64,000 nucleotides of DNA from an uncultured Thermoguttaceae bacterium. Its GTDB lineage: Bacteria > Planctomycetota > Planctomycetia > Pirellulales > Thermoguttaceae. The notes under the pieces were generated by a model. The model ran no database searches and was not told the origin of the DNA. It saw only the letters and a list, made by a program, of their open reading frames with translations. The position numbers and the translations under genes are program-made. Where the stretch lies: NCBI GenBank assembly GCA_938084835.1, contig CALKER010000009.1:62001-126000 (forward strand), given 5' to 3'. This document shows positions 29,296-38,828 of the stretch, one piece after another. Within the stretch, counting starts at the first letter, position 1, and every line of letters starts with the position of its first letter.

Positions 29296-29369
29296 TGGGC
29301 GATGCAGGACTTGAACCTGCGACCCCCAGCTTGTCGAGCTGGTGCTCTAGCCACCTGAGCTAATCGCCC
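29296..29369 (-). tRNA. tRNA-Val, anticodon GAC, with unusual C33
   Basis: Folds well on the minus strand: acceptor GGGCGAT/ATCGCCC, D arm GCTC/GAGC, anticodon stem CCAGC/GCTGG, T arm GCAGG/CCTGC with TTCAAGT. The 7-nt anticodon loop is TCGACAA, giving anticodon GAC (valine). Position 33 is then C instead of the near-universal U. The acceptor stem is identical to the TAC tRNA 560 bp away, supporting the valine identity. CCA is not encoded. Confidence 0.9.
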
Positions 29370-29675
29370 AACTCCGCGGGCCATACCCCTCACTTCGCAG
29401 GGGGCAAAATACTACTATCCGGAGTAGTTCCCGTGAATCCCTCTGACAGTCGTGATGATCCGACGCAAACTACTAATGGAATGTGTTCAAATCACAGTCA
29501 GCACTTCGCGCCGAGCTCTTCTCCGTGGCCCAAACCTCATACATTTTGAACTTAGATCGTGCCCGCGGCAAGTGGCGGAAGCGTCGGCTCAGCAGCTTGT
29601 TTTACTTCCGAAGGATAAGCGATCCGGCAGCGCAGCAAGTCAAGGCCATAGCGAGTTTTCCGAATTAACCGGTCT
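29370..29675. other. spacer, end of the ribosomal cluster
   Basis: Lies after rplQ. I found no convincing terminator and no gene. Confidence 0.4.
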
Positions 29676-30248
29676 TTATGTGGCGCTTTCTACCACCGGT
29701 CGGACGGGCGTTCTCTTTACTCTATCATGCTTACCAACGAACTCGAGAATGGCGCAGGGGCCATTGTCTCCGAGTCGCGATTTTGCCAACTTCAAAATCC
29801 GGGTGTAACCACCCGGGCGATCTTTGAAACGTGGTGCCAGTTTGTCGAAGATAATCTTTACGGCCCGCTTGTTGTGCAATAGCTGCAGGACATGTCGGCG
29901 CGCAGCCACCACCGGGGCCATCGTTCTATTCCACTCATACCATGCTTCACTTTCTCGCCATTGCCGCCAAGAGGGACTATGTTTTGGCGCCGTCGGCTCC
30001 ATGGCTTTGGCTTTCTCAAGCTGAGGCAGAACGCGCTTTGCTATAGTGATACATCGCTCCACCAGCGGTCGAACTTCCTTTGCCTTGGCCACCGTGGTGA
30101 CGATTCGGCCGGGAACCTTAGGCTTCGCTGGGTCATCTTGCCAATAGTCGTCTTCCGTCAAAATGAGGGACACCGCCAGACTGCGGAGGAGCGCCCTTTG
30201 ATGTTTTGGATTCCGGCCTAGTTTTCTTCCTCGTTTGCGATGTCGCAT
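29676..30248 (-). CDS. rplQ: 50S ribosomal protein L17 with two insertions
   Basis: Large-subunit protein near the exit tunnel. 190 residues, against about 120 typically. The core is clear: MRHRKRGRKLGRN at the start, AKEVRPLVERCITIAK in the middle and GGYTRILK near residue 148. Two extra stretches are visible: an acidic loop (EDDYWQDDPAKPK, about 32-44) and a Trp-rich helical insert (about 85-118, SPSWRQWRESEAWYEW). Last gene of the cluster, 183 bp after rpoA, as in the standard alpha operon. Confidence 0.94.
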   Translation of the reverse strand: MRHRKRGRKLGRNPKHQRALLRSLAVSLILTEDDYWQDDPAKPKVPGRIVTTVAKAKEVRPLVERCITIAKRVLPQLEKAKAMEPTAPKHSPSWRQWRESEAWYEWNRTMAPVVAARRHVLQLLHNKRAVKIIFDKLAPRFKDRPGGYTRILKLAKSRLGDNGPCAILEFVGKHDRVKRTPVRPVVESAT

Positions 30249-30343
30249 CGCCTAAACCCTTCGTGTAGATGCTCTCAGCCCGCCCTTTTTGTAAGGTTCG
30301 ATTGCTTCCTCAATCAGCCCCGCTTGGGGAAACCATCCTCAAC

Positions 30344-30375
30344 TAGTAGTTGCTTCGATTAGTAGTTGCTTCGAT
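30344..30375. repeat. perfect 16-bp tandem duplication in the rpoA-rplQ spacer
   Basis: TAGTAGTTGCTTCGAT occurs twice back to back (30344-30359 and 30360-30375), identical. Confidence 0.9.
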
Positions 30376-30431
30376 ACAAACGAATCTCGAAAACGCTCAT
30401 GCTGCCCGTGATTGCTCTTCTCTGTGTTTAC

Positions 30432-31433
30432 TCAGTTAGTTGAGGTGGGCTGCGCCGAGACAATACTCATTCCCAAAGAAAGCCCCAAGTGGGCTAACTT
30501 TTCCTTTACTTCGACCAAGGTCGTTTCGCCGAAGTTTTGGATTTGCCGGAGCTCAGCCTCGGTGCGAGCGATCAAGTCACGTACCGAGCGGATATTCTCG
30601 CCCTCCAAGCAACTAAGAGCACGCGGCGATAAGTGAAGCTCGCTAAGCGGCAAATTCAATTTGGCCTCTAATCCAGGTGGCAAATTACTTGTGAAGCGAG
30701 TGGGTGGCTCCGCGTGTACCCGCGGACCAAGCTCCATATATTGCACAAAGGGGTTGAGGTGTTTTCGCAAAATCTTAGCAGCTTCGACCAGTGCTAGCTC
30801 CGGCGTAATGGAGCCATTAGTCCAAATTTCCAATATAAGTTTGTCGTAATTACTTCGCTGCCCCACCCGCGTCTCTTCCACTTCATATCGAACGCGCACC
30901 ACCGGACTGAAGAGGGCGTCTACGGGTATAACGCCGATTTCCTGGACTTCCGCCATACGCTCGGACGCCGGCAAATAACCGCGACCGTTTTCCACGGTCA
31001 TCTCCATTTGGAAGCTCACGTCGTCCGTTAGCGTAGCGATGATATGATCCTTGTTGATCACTTCCACCATTTCGTCCGTTTGGATATCAGCGCCGGTGAC
31101 AACTCCTCGGGTGTTTTTTTCGATCCGAATCACCCGCGGTTCCGAACTGTAGTTGCGAACCACAAGAGACTTAACGTTGAGGATAATGTCGGTGACATCT
31201 TCGACGACACCCGGCAAGGAAGTAAACTCGTGCAACGCCCCGTTGATTTTCACCTGGGTCACCGCGCTACCTTCTAAGCTGGACAAAAGAACACGACGAA
31301 GGCTGTTGCCGATAGTGATCCCAAAACCGCGCTCGAAGGGTTGTACGATGAATTTTCCGTAGGTAGGGGACAACGTTTCTCGTTCGCAAACAATTTGGCT
31401 GGGCAGCTCCAAGCCACGCCATTTGATTCGCAT
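30432..31433 (-). CDS. rpoA: RNA polymerase subunit alpha
   Basis: The alpha subunit nucleates RNA polymerase assembly and contacts activators and UP elements. 333 residues, normal. The N-terminal domain has [23 protein letters not shown] (about 33-55), which is strongly conserved. The C-terminal domain is a helix-hairpin-helix ([35 protein letters not shown]). The ATG at 31433 has GGGAG 10 nt upstream. Standard place between rpsD and rplQ. Confidence 0.97.
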   Translation of the reverse strand: MRIKWRGLELPSQIVCERETLSPTYGKFIVQPFERGFGITIGNSLRRVLLSSLEGSAVTQVKINGALHEFTSLPGVVEDVTDIILNVKSLVVRNYSSEPRVIRIEKNTRGVVTGADIQTDEMVEVINKDHIIATLTDDVSFQMEMTVENGRGYLPASERMAEVQEIGVIPVDALFSPVVRVRYEVEETRVGQRSNYDKLILEIWTNGSITPELALVEAAKILRKHLNPFVQYMELGPRVHAEPPTRFTSNLPPGLEAKLNLPLSELHLSPRALSCLEGENIRSVRDLIARTEAELRQIQNFGETTLVEVKEKLAHLGLSLGMSIVSAQPTSTN

Positions 31434-31495
31434 CGTAATTTTCTCCCGCTACTGGACCTCGTGCCACGAGTCCCCGAGTACCATTTTTCCCCAAG

Positions 31496-32122
31496 CTACT
31501 TGGAACAATACTCGATGATACGCTGAGGCTCAACCTTGATCGCCACATCATCCAAAGTGGGCAAGCGGAGTACATGACCTTCCGGCGGAGTGCCATCGAT
31601 TCGGCTAAGGTAATCCGGCACAGGAGCGGTGTTGATTTCCATGGCCGCCTTGACCACTTCCAAGGTTCGGGGCCGATTCTTCACGGATATAACGTCGCCC
31701 ACATCGACTTGGTAACTCGGGATATCCACGCGGCGCCCATTCACCACAATATGGCCGTGCCGGACCAATTGTCGGGCGTGCCGCCGCGACAGGGCAAATC
31801 CCAAACGATAAACCACATTGTCCAGGCGACGTTCCAAAAGCGACATTAACACCTCGCCAGTGTTACCTTTAGAACGCTCCGCCCGCTGGAAATACCGCCG
31901 GAACTGGCGTTCCAAGATGCCGTAAAAATGTTTTACCTTCTGTTTTTCCCGCAGCCGCAGCCCGTATTCCGTCAATTTTCCTCGCCGAAAGCCGTGCATT
32001 CCCGGCACCGATTGCCGCCGTTCCAAAGCACACTTATTTGTGCCGCAACGGGTGCCTTTCAGCATCAATTTCATGCCTTCCCGTCGGCAAAGTCGACAAG
32101 TCGGACCAGTATATCTCCCCAT
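31496..32122 (-). CDS. rpsD: 30S ribosomal protein S4
   Basis: A primary 16S rRNA binder that starts small-subunit assembly and often represses its own operon. 208 residues. The N-terminal cysteines (CRLCRREG and later CGTNKC) fit the zinc-binding form. The S4 RNA-binding domain is at about 95-155 (RRLDNVVYRLGFALSRRHARQLVRHGHI). Complete. It lies between rpsK and rpoA as in the alpha operon. Confidence 0.97.
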   Translation of the reverse strand: MGRYTGPTCRLCRREGMKLMLKGTRCGTNKCALERRQSVPGMHGFRRGKLTEYGLRLREKQKVKHFYGILERQFRRYFQRAERSKGNTGEVLMSLLERRLDNVVYRLGFALSRRHARQLVRHGHIVVNGRRVDIPSYQVDVGDVISVKNRPRTLEVVKAAMEINTAPVPDYLSRIDGTPPEGHVLRLPTLDDVAIKVEPQRIIEYCSK

Positions 32123-32300
32123 GGGAATTGACTCTTTAACTTCCGCAGATTTTGTTTACGAACCCTACTTTGGCCACAATCTCAGGAGATGGTGATGTAT
32201 TGTCCAAATGTTCGACTTTGAACACCCTCTCAAAAATGCCTTAGAAATACCCTCCCAATTTATGCGAGTGGTTCCACACACTTCAGAGCGAACGTTTCGT

Positions 32301-32687
32301 TTACACGCGACGACGTTTCTTCGGTCGGCAACCGTTGTGCGGCAACGGGGTAACGTCCTCAATGGACTTAATCATGAGTCCAGCGGTTTGCAGCGCCGTA
32401 ATAGCGCTTTCGCGTCCGCTTCCGGGACCTTTGACCTTTACATCGACTTCCTTGACCCCCATTTTCACCGCTTTTTGCCCCGCTTGTTGGCCCGCCAGCT
32501 GACCGGCATAAGGCGTGCTTTTCCGACTTCCTTTAAATCCGCAGGTGCCGGCGCTTGCGAAACAAAGGACATCTCCTTTTTGGTCGGTAATTGTGACAAT
32601 CGTATTATTGAAAGTCGCCTTGATATGAGCGATTGCAGAAGTGACATTTCGGCGAACTTTGCGGCGTTTTCCGCTGAATTTAGCCAC
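32301..32687 (-). CDS. rpsK: 30S ribosomal protein S11
   Basis: Platform protein of the small subunit. I start at the GTG at 32687, giving 128 residues and the family-like start [14 protein letters not shown]; an open frame extends upstream to 32786 but would add an atypical 33-residue tail. Signatures: [18 protein letters not shown] and the ending [20 protein letters not shown]. No strong Shine-Dalgarno site for the chosen start, so the exact start is uncertain. Confidence 0.93.
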   Translation of the reverse strand: MAKFSGKRRKVRRNVTSAIAHIKATFNNTIVTITDQKGDVLCFASAGTCGFKGSRKSTPYAGQLAGQQAGQKAVKMGVKEVDVKVKGPGSGRESAITALQTAGLMIKSIEDVTPLPHNGCRPKKRRRV

Positions 32688-32890
32688 TGGATTTGTCCCC
32701 CGCTTCTTTGTCGGCAGGATATGGGATTTACTTACTTTAACCCGAGAGGGTAGCAAACAGCCTATCGGCTTCGCTACCTCGCCCAAACATCGCTCAATCT
32801 TTGTACCGTTTGCCTGTGCAAGCCTTGAGTGTGTCGGCCCAAAGCGGCAGCCTCAGACTGCCTCCCTGGCCACGCGTTGAAGCCCAGGCA

Positions 32891-33274
32891 TTACCGCAGG
32901 TCCTTGACACCCTTCTTCCCGGCCACGGTCTTTTTCGGACCTTTCCGAGTCCGAGCATTGGTCCTCGTACGCTGGCCACGCACGGGGAGGTTCTTCCTAT
33001 GCCTGATCCCGCGATAACAGTTGATGTCCTTAAGCCTCTGGATATCCTGAGCAACCTGACGACGGAGTGCACCTTCCACCACATAATCTTTGTCAAGGAG
33101 AGCTGCGAGACGCCCGAGTTCGTCCTCCCGTAGATCCTTGGCCTTAACCCTGGGATCGATTCCCGCCTTGTGGCATAATTCGCGCGCCACAGCCGGACCA
33201 ACCCCGTAGAGATAGGTGAGTGCCACTACCGTGTGCTTATCTCCCGGAATATCAACACCTAATAATCGCGGCAT
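32891..33274 (-). CDS. rpsM: 30S ribosomal protein S13
   Basis: Head protein of the small subunit that forms intersubunit bridge B1 and touches the P-site tRNA. 127 residues, of normal size. Signatures: DIPGDKHTVVALTYLYGVG at the start, RLKDINCYRGIRHRKNLPVRGQRTRTNARTRKG near residues 82-113, and a basic tail. It lies 512 bp after rpmJ, an unusually long spacer. Confidence 0.97.
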   Translation of the reverse strand: MPRLLGVDIPGDKHTVVALTYLYGVGPAVARELCHKAGIDPRVKAKDLREDELGRLAALLDKDYVVEGALRRQVAQDIQRLKDINCYRGIRHRKNLPVRGQRTRTNARTRKGPKKTVAGKKGVKDLR

Positions 33275-33786
33275 AGCAGACTTTCCGTGCTAACTATTCA
33301 ACTCTTTGCAATACATCATCGGGCGGGTGAACTTAGTACGATTTTTTCCGAAATCAGGTTTCCCCACGCGAACTTCGGCTATGCACCAACACTTTGGCCG
33401 AACAAATCGAACGTATTATGTCGAAACCCAATGATCCCGAAGCCTACCGCGCTGAACCCGGATCCAGTGAACAGCCCCAATTTTCCGACGTTTTGCCATT
33501 CCCACTGGTCTCAAAGATGTCAATTCGCTGAACCCCTCGTCACGCAACGTCCTCACGGGGGCCGCCACGATCAGATCCTTACCAGTGGGCCTGCAAAGCC
33601 CACCAACTCCTCCAGTTCGGAGGCACCTCCAATTCTATACCAGTCAACGATTTCTCGAACACAACCACTCAAGCAGCGACATTCACAGTGGGCTCATCTT
33701 TCCCAAAAACGTAACTGCCATTGCGCATAGAAATGAGTTCCGCCCTCAAAGCCCAATTGGCACCCTCAGGCCCCGGATTCCAAAAC
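33275..33786. other. 512-bp spacer between rpmJ and rpsM
   Basis: Normally these genes are nearly adjacent. I find no gene here on either strand. Short plus-strand frames run against the operon and are unlikely to be genes. Confidence 0.45.
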
Positions 33787-33900
33787 CTAACCTTGTCGCT
33801 GCTTGTGCTTAGGATTCGAGCAAATCACGTAAATTCTGCCTTTTCTGCGAACGACTTTGCAATTCGCACATATTCGTTTTACGCTTGCGCGGACCTTCAT
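33787..33900 (-). CDS. rpmJ: 50S ribosomal protein L36, zinc-binding form
   Basis: A 37-residue protein found by reading the minus strand directly. It begins [17 protein letters not shown] and ends [11 protein letters not shown] before a TAG at 33789-33787. The zinc ligands Cys11, Cys14, Cys27 and His32-33 are all present, so it is the C+ form. Position between map and rpsM matches the standard spc/alpha junction. No infA gene stands in front of it. Confidence 0.96.
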   Translation of the reverse strand: MKVRASVKRICANCKVVRRKGRIYVICSNPKHKQRQG

Positions 33901-34609
33901 GATAGCCAATCCTCATACGCTCTGTTCCGATGAAGCCCTCAAAAGGGCCTCCGAATGGTCCCCGGCCAGTTGTTAAGGATTGTACGCTGTGGTTCGTGCT
34001 CGTGACCAATGCTGCCGGCCGCGAATCTGGGCTACCACCCTCGTTAGCGAGCAAAACGGACGGAGCTACCGTTTGCCGCACCTTCAAATTAACGATCCCG
34101 AAATAAAGGAGCCACAAAAAACCGGCAGTGACCCGCAGCAACCTTCCCGCGGCTAAGTCACCTCCGCCACAGACATTTCCTTACATCCTAGAGATCATCA
34201 CATTGGCAACCGATTTTATAAACAACTGCCAATTTTCGAGGCTAATAGATGCAAATTCCCACCCAAAGTGCATACTCAAGGAAGCCTTTCCCCGAAGATC
34301 GCCCGACCGATGAAGTGGTCAATTGGTCGGCGGACAGCTAAAGCCCCGACCGCACACCTACTCCAGAATCGTCATGACTCCACGTTGCCGCACGTCGCCC
34401 TGCAACCAGAGCGATTGACTGGAACCCGTGATCAAGCTGCGAGTGATTTCGGACCAATTACCCAGCGGAAAGCCACTTTTCGGGACTACCGAGCGAAACT
34501 TGTCCACACCGAACGAAGCTCGCTGAATTCCACGAGTGTGGCGAACCCTGCCGTTTCTCAAGCAGCCGTGCTAAAACCAAAGTAATCGAAAACTAAAGTA
34601 ATCGAACTG
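33901..34609. other. 709-bp spacer between map and rpmJ; infA absent
   Basis: In many bacteria infA sits here. I looked for an IF1-like frame on the minus strand and found none. A 16-bp tandem duplication lies at 34574-34605. A minus-strand frame at 33809-34141 overlaps rpmJ and starts with a hydrophobic run, but has no family likeness. Confidence 0.5.
34574..34605. repeat. 16-bp tandem duplication near the map stop
   Basis: AAAACCAAAGTAATCG at 34574-34589 is followed directly by AAAACTAAAGTAATCG at 34590-34605 (15 of 16 identical). It ends 5 bp from the map coding end. Confidence 0.85.
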
Positions 34610-35497
34610 TTATGTCCGCGCTTCCGGGTTAGTAGATCTCGGCAAGGGATCCGTCCTGCTTTTGTCGCGCGAGGTCGCTGTCACCGCGCTTGAATCCGCT
34701 CCCTGCGGACAAAAATCTAGCTCGCCATTTGGGCCGGCTGTCAATACTAACGGACCTTCCTGGGTGATTGCGATTGTATGTTCGAAATGGGCGCTGGGAA
34801 GTCCATCCGCGGTTACTTGGGTCCAATGATCGGGCATCAGCCGAACACCCCTGGATCCCATGTTCACCATCGGTTCCACAGCGATGACCAACCCTGGCCG
34901 AATGCGGAAGTCGCCGCGGCGTCGGAAGCTTTCGCTCACGAAATTCGGAACTTGGGGCTCTTCGTGCATTTGCCGGCCAATACCGTGCCCAACAAACGCT
35001 TCGACCACCGCAAACCCGTGGTCGCGGACATAAGCTTCCATCTCTGCGGCAACTTCACTCCAAAACGACTTTTCCCCCAGCAGACGGATGGCTAATAGCA
35101 AAGCTCCGCGTGTGACGGTCACCAACTCGCGAACCCGGTCAGGCACCGGTTCGAGGATGAACGTCGCGGCAGCATCCCCGCACCAACCTCCCGCCCGGCA
35201 TCCTGTATCGATGCTTACAATATCGCCTTCGCGGAGTATTCGCGCGCTGGGGATCCCGTGCACTACCTCTTCATTGACCGATATACAGGTCACTGCCGGA
35301 TAAGGGACCTTACCCGGTACCCCTTTAAAAAGGGGCTGGACGTTATTGGCGGAAAAAAACTCTTCCACCGCGCGGTCAATCTCTTTAGTGGTAACGCCGG
35401 GTTTAACCATGTTTCGGGCCAAGGCCAGAGCTTGCCACACGATCAGCCCGGCCCTTCGCATGGCAGCGATTTCCTTTGGTGTCCGAAGCGTTACCAC
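34610..35497 (-). CDS. map: methionine aminopeptidase, type I
   Basis: Removes N-terminal methionine from new proteins. 295 residues. Metal ligands are all visible: Asp in SIDTGC and in CGDAAATF, His in GHGIGRQMHEEPQVPNF, and two Glu in VEPMVNMG and HFEHTIAI. A low-complexity tail of about 30 residues follows the catalytic domain. The annotated start is a GTG at 35497, with only a weak ribosome site (AAGG too close), so a slightly later start is possible. Between adk and rpmJ in the spc region. Confidence 0.95.
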   Translation of the reverse strand: MVTLRTPKEIAAMRRAGLIVWQALALARNMVKPGVTTKEIDRAVEEFFSANNVQPLFKGVPGKVPYPAVTCISVNEEVVHGIPSARILREGDIVSIDTGCRAGGWCGDAAATFILEPVPDRVRELVTVTRGALLLAIRLLGEKSFWSEVAAEMEAYVRDHGFAVVEAFVGHGIGRQMHEEPQVPNFVSESFRRRGDFRIRPGLVIAVEPMVNMGSRGVRLMPDHWTQVTADGLPSAHFEHTIAITQEGPLVLTAGPNGELDFCPQGADSSAVTATSRDKSRTDPLPRSTNPEART

Positions 35498-35610
35498 ACC
35501 TTACAACACTCCACTGCCTCAATCCACGCAAGACTTCGTACGATGCCAGGTCTTGTTAGGTGTTTGCTTTAACTTCTCCGCTGGTGACAACCAGCCTGAG
35601 CCTCGGATGC

Positions 35611-36186
35611 TCACAGTCGGCTTTCCTGAGCCGGGTAAGCATCCAGCAGGGAGACAATTCGCTCAAAAACCTCATCCACGGTGCCAACGCCGTCAACCGA
35701 ACGGAGCAATCCCGTTCGGCCATAGTAATCCAGCAGCGGTTGCGTCTGGTTGCGATAAGCCACCAATCGCTGACGAATCACTTCCGGCGAGTCATCGGAT
35801 CGTCCCCGGCCAGCCAGCCGCCGGAAAAGCTCCTCTTCCGGCACCCGCAGCTCGAGCACGACATCAAGGGGTGTCCCCCGGGCTGCCAACATCCGGTCCA
35901 AAGCTTCCGCTTGGGCGATAGTCCGCGGGAAACCATCCAGGAGAAATCCACGGGCACAATCTGGCTGATTCAAACGCTCCTCAACAATGGCCAGGATAAT
36001 CTCGTCCGGAACGAGTTCTCCCCGGGACATGTAGGCATCTGCCTTTCGGCCGATTTCGGTTTGTGCATCCCGCGCGGCACGGAGCATATCGCCCGTCGAC
36101 AAATGCACGAGGCTATAACGCTCGATCAAGCGGGCCGCTTGTGTTCCTTTTCCGGCGCCTGGCGGACCAATAAAAACAAGCCGCAT
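35611..36186 (-). CDS. adk: adenylate kinase, short-lid form
   Basis: Balances AMP, ADP and ATP. 191 residues. I start at the ATG at 36186, preceded by GAGGAG 8 nt upstream. P-loop GPPGAGKGTQ at about 7-16; AMP-binding STGDMLR (about 30-36) and DGFPRT (about 83-88). The LID is short (RLAGRGRSDD), so it is the short type without a zinc finger. Located after secY, as in the classic spc operon. Confidence 0.95.
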   Translation of the reverse strand: MRLVFIGPPGAGKGTQAARLIERYSLVHLSTGDMLRAARDAQTEIGRKADAYMSRGELVPDEIILAIVEERLNQPDCARGFLLDGFPRTIAQAEALDRMLAARGTPLDVVLELRVPEEELFRRLAGRGRSDDSPEVIRQRLVAYRNQTQPLLDYYGRTGLLRSVDGVGTVDEVFERIVSLLDAYPAQESRL

Positions 36187-36219
36187 CGGCAACACTCCTC
36201 TAGGCCTTCCACACGGCTT

Positions 36220-37581
36220 CTAACGCTCGAGGAGGCCTTTGTAATTATGCATTACCAAGTAGCTATCGATTCGCTGCACCAAATCGAAGGCAACACTCAC
36301 AGCAATCAACAGGCTGGTGCCACCGTAGAAGCTTGCGATCACCCAATCAACACGCATCCAGGTCGCAATGATCGTGGGAATGACGGCGATTATCGCCAGG
36401 AAGCCCGCACCGACGAAAGTAATCCGAATCATGACTTTTTCTAAAAATTCTGCGGTTCGGCGCCCGGGACGGTAGCCGGGGATGAACGTGCCGTAATTCT
36501 GCAAGTTCTCCGCCATGTCTTTAGGATTGAAGACAATAGCTGTCCAAAAGTAACAGAAGAAATAGATCAGGAGGATATAGAACACGTTATAGACGTAAGA
36601 TTCACCGCGGCGGAAGGCAAGATCCAGCTGGAGGGCCCAGCTTGCCCCAGTCTGATGCGCCAGCCACTGGAAGATCACCGAGGGGAATAGCAATAAACTA
36701 CTTGCGAAAACGATCGGCATCACCCCGCCCTGGTTGATTTTCAATGGCAGGTATTGACGCGCACCGCCGTAGACCCGACGGCCCCGGACGTGCTTAGCAC
36801 TCTGAGTGGGAATGCGCCGCTGCGCCCGCTCCATGTACACCACGCCGGCCACTACCCCCACAAATAACGCAATGAGCACCAGCAACTTATCCACGCCGAT
36901 ATTTCCACCGGCACTGCCCAGCTCAAGCCCCTGCGTGACCACCGGCTGGAGCAGAGACCACAGCGCGCTTGGTAGCCGAGCTAAAATGCCGGCCATGATG
37001 AGCAGGCTGATACCGTTGCCGATGCCATATTCGTCGATTTGCTCCCCCAACCACATGAGGAATGCCGTGCCCGCGGTCATAGTCATCACAGCAGTCAGCT
37101 GCCAGGCGAGCGAGAGCTGTCCTGTTTCGGGGTTAATGAACTGTTCTCGGATGAATTCGCTCCGCACAAGGACGGCCAAATAAAACCAGCTTTGAAAGAT
37201 ACACAGTCCAATCGTCGCATAACGTGTGTACTCGTTAAGCTTGCGCCGGCCGGCTTCCCCTTCTTCTTTTCGCAAGCGTTCCAGTGAGGGGATCACCGTA
37301 GAAAGAAGTTGGAAGATGATCGAGGCCGATATGTATGGCATAATGCCCAGCCCAAAAATGGTGGCCTCCTGAAGGTTGCTTGCGCTAAAAATAGCAACCT
37401 GCTCTAGGAGGGCTCCCACGCCCCCTTGCTGCGTCTGAAATGCCCGGCGCATCGCTTCTGCGTCGACTACCGGGAGGGGGATTTGCCATCCCACCCGGTA
37501 GATGGCCAACAACAGGAGCGTCAGCATGATTTTGCGACGCAACTCGGGGATAGTAAAAATGACCCGCAACTTTTCCAACAT
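36220..37581 (-). CDS. secY: preprotein translocase subunit SecY
   Basis: The channel-forming membrane subunit of the Sec translocon. 453 residues with about ten membrane helices. Signatures: the first-helix YRVGWQIPLP, the plug region with FSASNLQEATIFGLGIMPYISASIIFQLL, and the cytoplasmic GMRRCAR-complement loop with HVRGRRVYGGARQYLPLKINQGGVMP. It ends with DLVQRIDSYLVMHNYKGLL. Located between rplO and adk, with a 240-bp spacer on the rplO side. Confidence 0.97.
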   Translation of the reverse strand: MLEKLRVIFTIPELRRKIMLTLLLLAIYRVGWQIPLPVVDAEAMRRAFQTQQGGVGALLEQVAIFSASNLQEATIFGLGIMPYISASIIFQLLSTVIPSLERLRKEEGEAGRRKLNEYTRYATIGLCIFQSWFYLAVLVRSEFIREQFINPETGQLSLAWQLTAVMTMTAGTAFLMWLGEQIDEYGIGNGISLLIMAGILARLPSALWSLLQPVVTQGLELGSAGGNIGVDKLLVLIALFVGVVAGVVYMERAQRRIPTQSAKHVRGRRVYGGARQYLPLKINQGGVMPIVFASSLLLFPSVIFQWLAHQTGASWALQLDLAFRRGESYVYNVFYILLIYFFCYFWTAIVFNPKDMAENLQNYGTFIPGYRPGRRTAEFLEKVMIRITFVGAGFLAIIAVIPTIIATWMRVDWVIASFYGGTSLLIAVSVAFDLVQRIDSYLVMHNYKGLLER

Positions 37582-37821
37582 CGCCGGTTACCCCCGTCCC
37601 AAGGATCTTGCCGGAAACCCCGGCCCGGCCTCGGCACACCTGGTTTGAGGCGGATGTGCCCTCCTCCCTGAAATTGCCGAAAACAAAATCATAAAAACGG
37701 ATACGGACTCCGTAATGGGGAAAAATATCCCAACGCAGCCCACATTAGTGCCTTTTTCCGAGTCCTCGCAAGCGGGAAACGGGCTGCGAACCATAGCCCC
37801 AAAGCCTTCCAACTTTATTCT

Positions 37822-38343
37822 TTAGGACTTTCCGGCACCAACGGTCTTTCGGGAGGTTGCGCCCTTTTTCGACTTATTTTTTGGAACCGGCTTCTTTCCA
37901 GGGAGAACGATCACTTCGCCGCCTGCTTTGGTTATTTTCTCTTTGGCTGCGCCACTGAACCGATGAGCCGCTACTTTCAGGGGCTTTGTCAGCTCGCCGT
38001 CGCCTAGAACCTTCAGGATTTCGTAATTTTCCTTTACGATCCCGCGTTCGCGCAGCACCTGAGGATTGACTTCTTCGCCCGCCGCGAAATAGCGTTCCAA
38101 AACCCCAACGTTTACGTAGGCCACTTCCGGTGCGAAGCGGTTGTGGAATCCTCGCTTTGGTATCCGCCGAATCAGCGGCATCTGGCCCCCCTCAAATCCG
38201 ATGCGCAAGGACCATCCGCTGCGAGAGGCCTGGCCTTTATGGCCCCGGCCCGCAGTCCTCCCATGGCCGGAGCCCACTCCCCGTCCTACCCGCTTTGGTT
38301 TTCGGTAACGCGTTATTCCCCGATGCACATCGTTGAGGTTCAT
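37822..38343 (-). CDS. rplO: 50S ribosomal protein L15
   Basis: Late-assembly large-subunit protein. 173 residues, slightly long. The N-terminal Gly-rich signature is KRVGRGVGSGHGRTAGRGHKGQ (about 18-39) with the later GFEGGQMPLIRRIPKRGF. The C-terminal 25 residues are Lys-rich. The start ATG overlaps the stop of rpsE by 4 nt (ATGA), indicating tight coupling and leaving no room for rpmD (L30), which normally stands here. Confidence 0.97.
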   Translation of the reverse strand: MNLNDVHRGITRYRKPKRVGRGVGSGHGRTAGRGHKGQASRSGWSLRIGFEGGQMPLIRRIPKRGFHNRFAPEVAYVNVGVLERYFAAGEEVNPQVLRERGIVKENYEILKVLGDGELTKPLKVAAHRFSGAAKEKITKAGGEVIVLPGKKPVPKNKSKKGATSRKTVGAGKS

Positions 38344-38828
38344 GAGAGCGAAACTCCTCGCAATCGCTCAATTTCGCTTTTGCTTCGGCATTGTTGCAAA
38401 GCCAGGATAGTAGCTTTGACAAGGTTCAGGGGGTTATGGGAGCGGAAGCTTTTTGTAAGGATATCGGTGATACCTGCCGCCTCGCATACCGCACGGACGG
38501 CCGCGCCGGCAATGATTCCTGTCCCTGGCCGAGCCGGAATCAACACAAGTTTTGAGGATTCATATTCCCCCCAAACCTCATGCGGGATCGTCCCACCCTC
38601 AAGCTGGATGGTCACCATGTTGCGCTGGGCAGCTTTAATTGCTTTTTCTACCGCCGGCGGAACTTCATTGGCCTTGCCGTAACCCCAGCCTACCCGTCCC
38701 TGCCGATCCCCCACTACTACGAGGGCAGTAAAGCTGAAGCGACGGCCTCCCTTGATCACCGCAGCGCACCGGCGAATTTGGATGACTTTCTCCACAAGTT
38801 GGCCGGGAAGCGTTTGGTCGGTCGACAT
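38340..38828 (-). CDS. rpsE: 30S ribosomal protein S5
   Basis: Small-subunit protein important for decoding accuracy. 162 residues. Double-stranded-RNA-binding N-terminus with KGGRRFSFTALVVVGDRQGRVGWGYGKANEVP at about 25-57; C-terminal half with PARPGTGIIAGAAVRAVCEAAGI. The ATG at 38828 follows GGTGGAACA. It overlaps rplO by 4 nt. The spacer upstream towards rplR is 457 bp. Confidence 0.97.
   Translation of the reverse strand: MSTDQTLPGQLVEKVIQIRRCAAVIKGGRRFSFTALVVVGDRQGRVGWGYGKANEVPPAVEKAIKAAQRNMVTIQLEGGTIPHEVWGEYESSKLVLIPARPGTGIIAGAAVRAVCEAAGITDILTKSFRSHNPLNLVKATILALQQCRSKSEIERLRGVSLS

Noticed and set aside
33901..34609. Hidden infA gene between map and rpmJ
   Set aside because: All minus-strand frames were read for IF1-like elements (GRFRVEL, HISGKMR type) and none was found.
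35560..36444. Long plus-strand open frame (294 codons) opposite adk and secY
   Set aside because: Lies antisense to two certain genes, has no ribosome site or family likeness; a shadow of GC-rich coding sequence.
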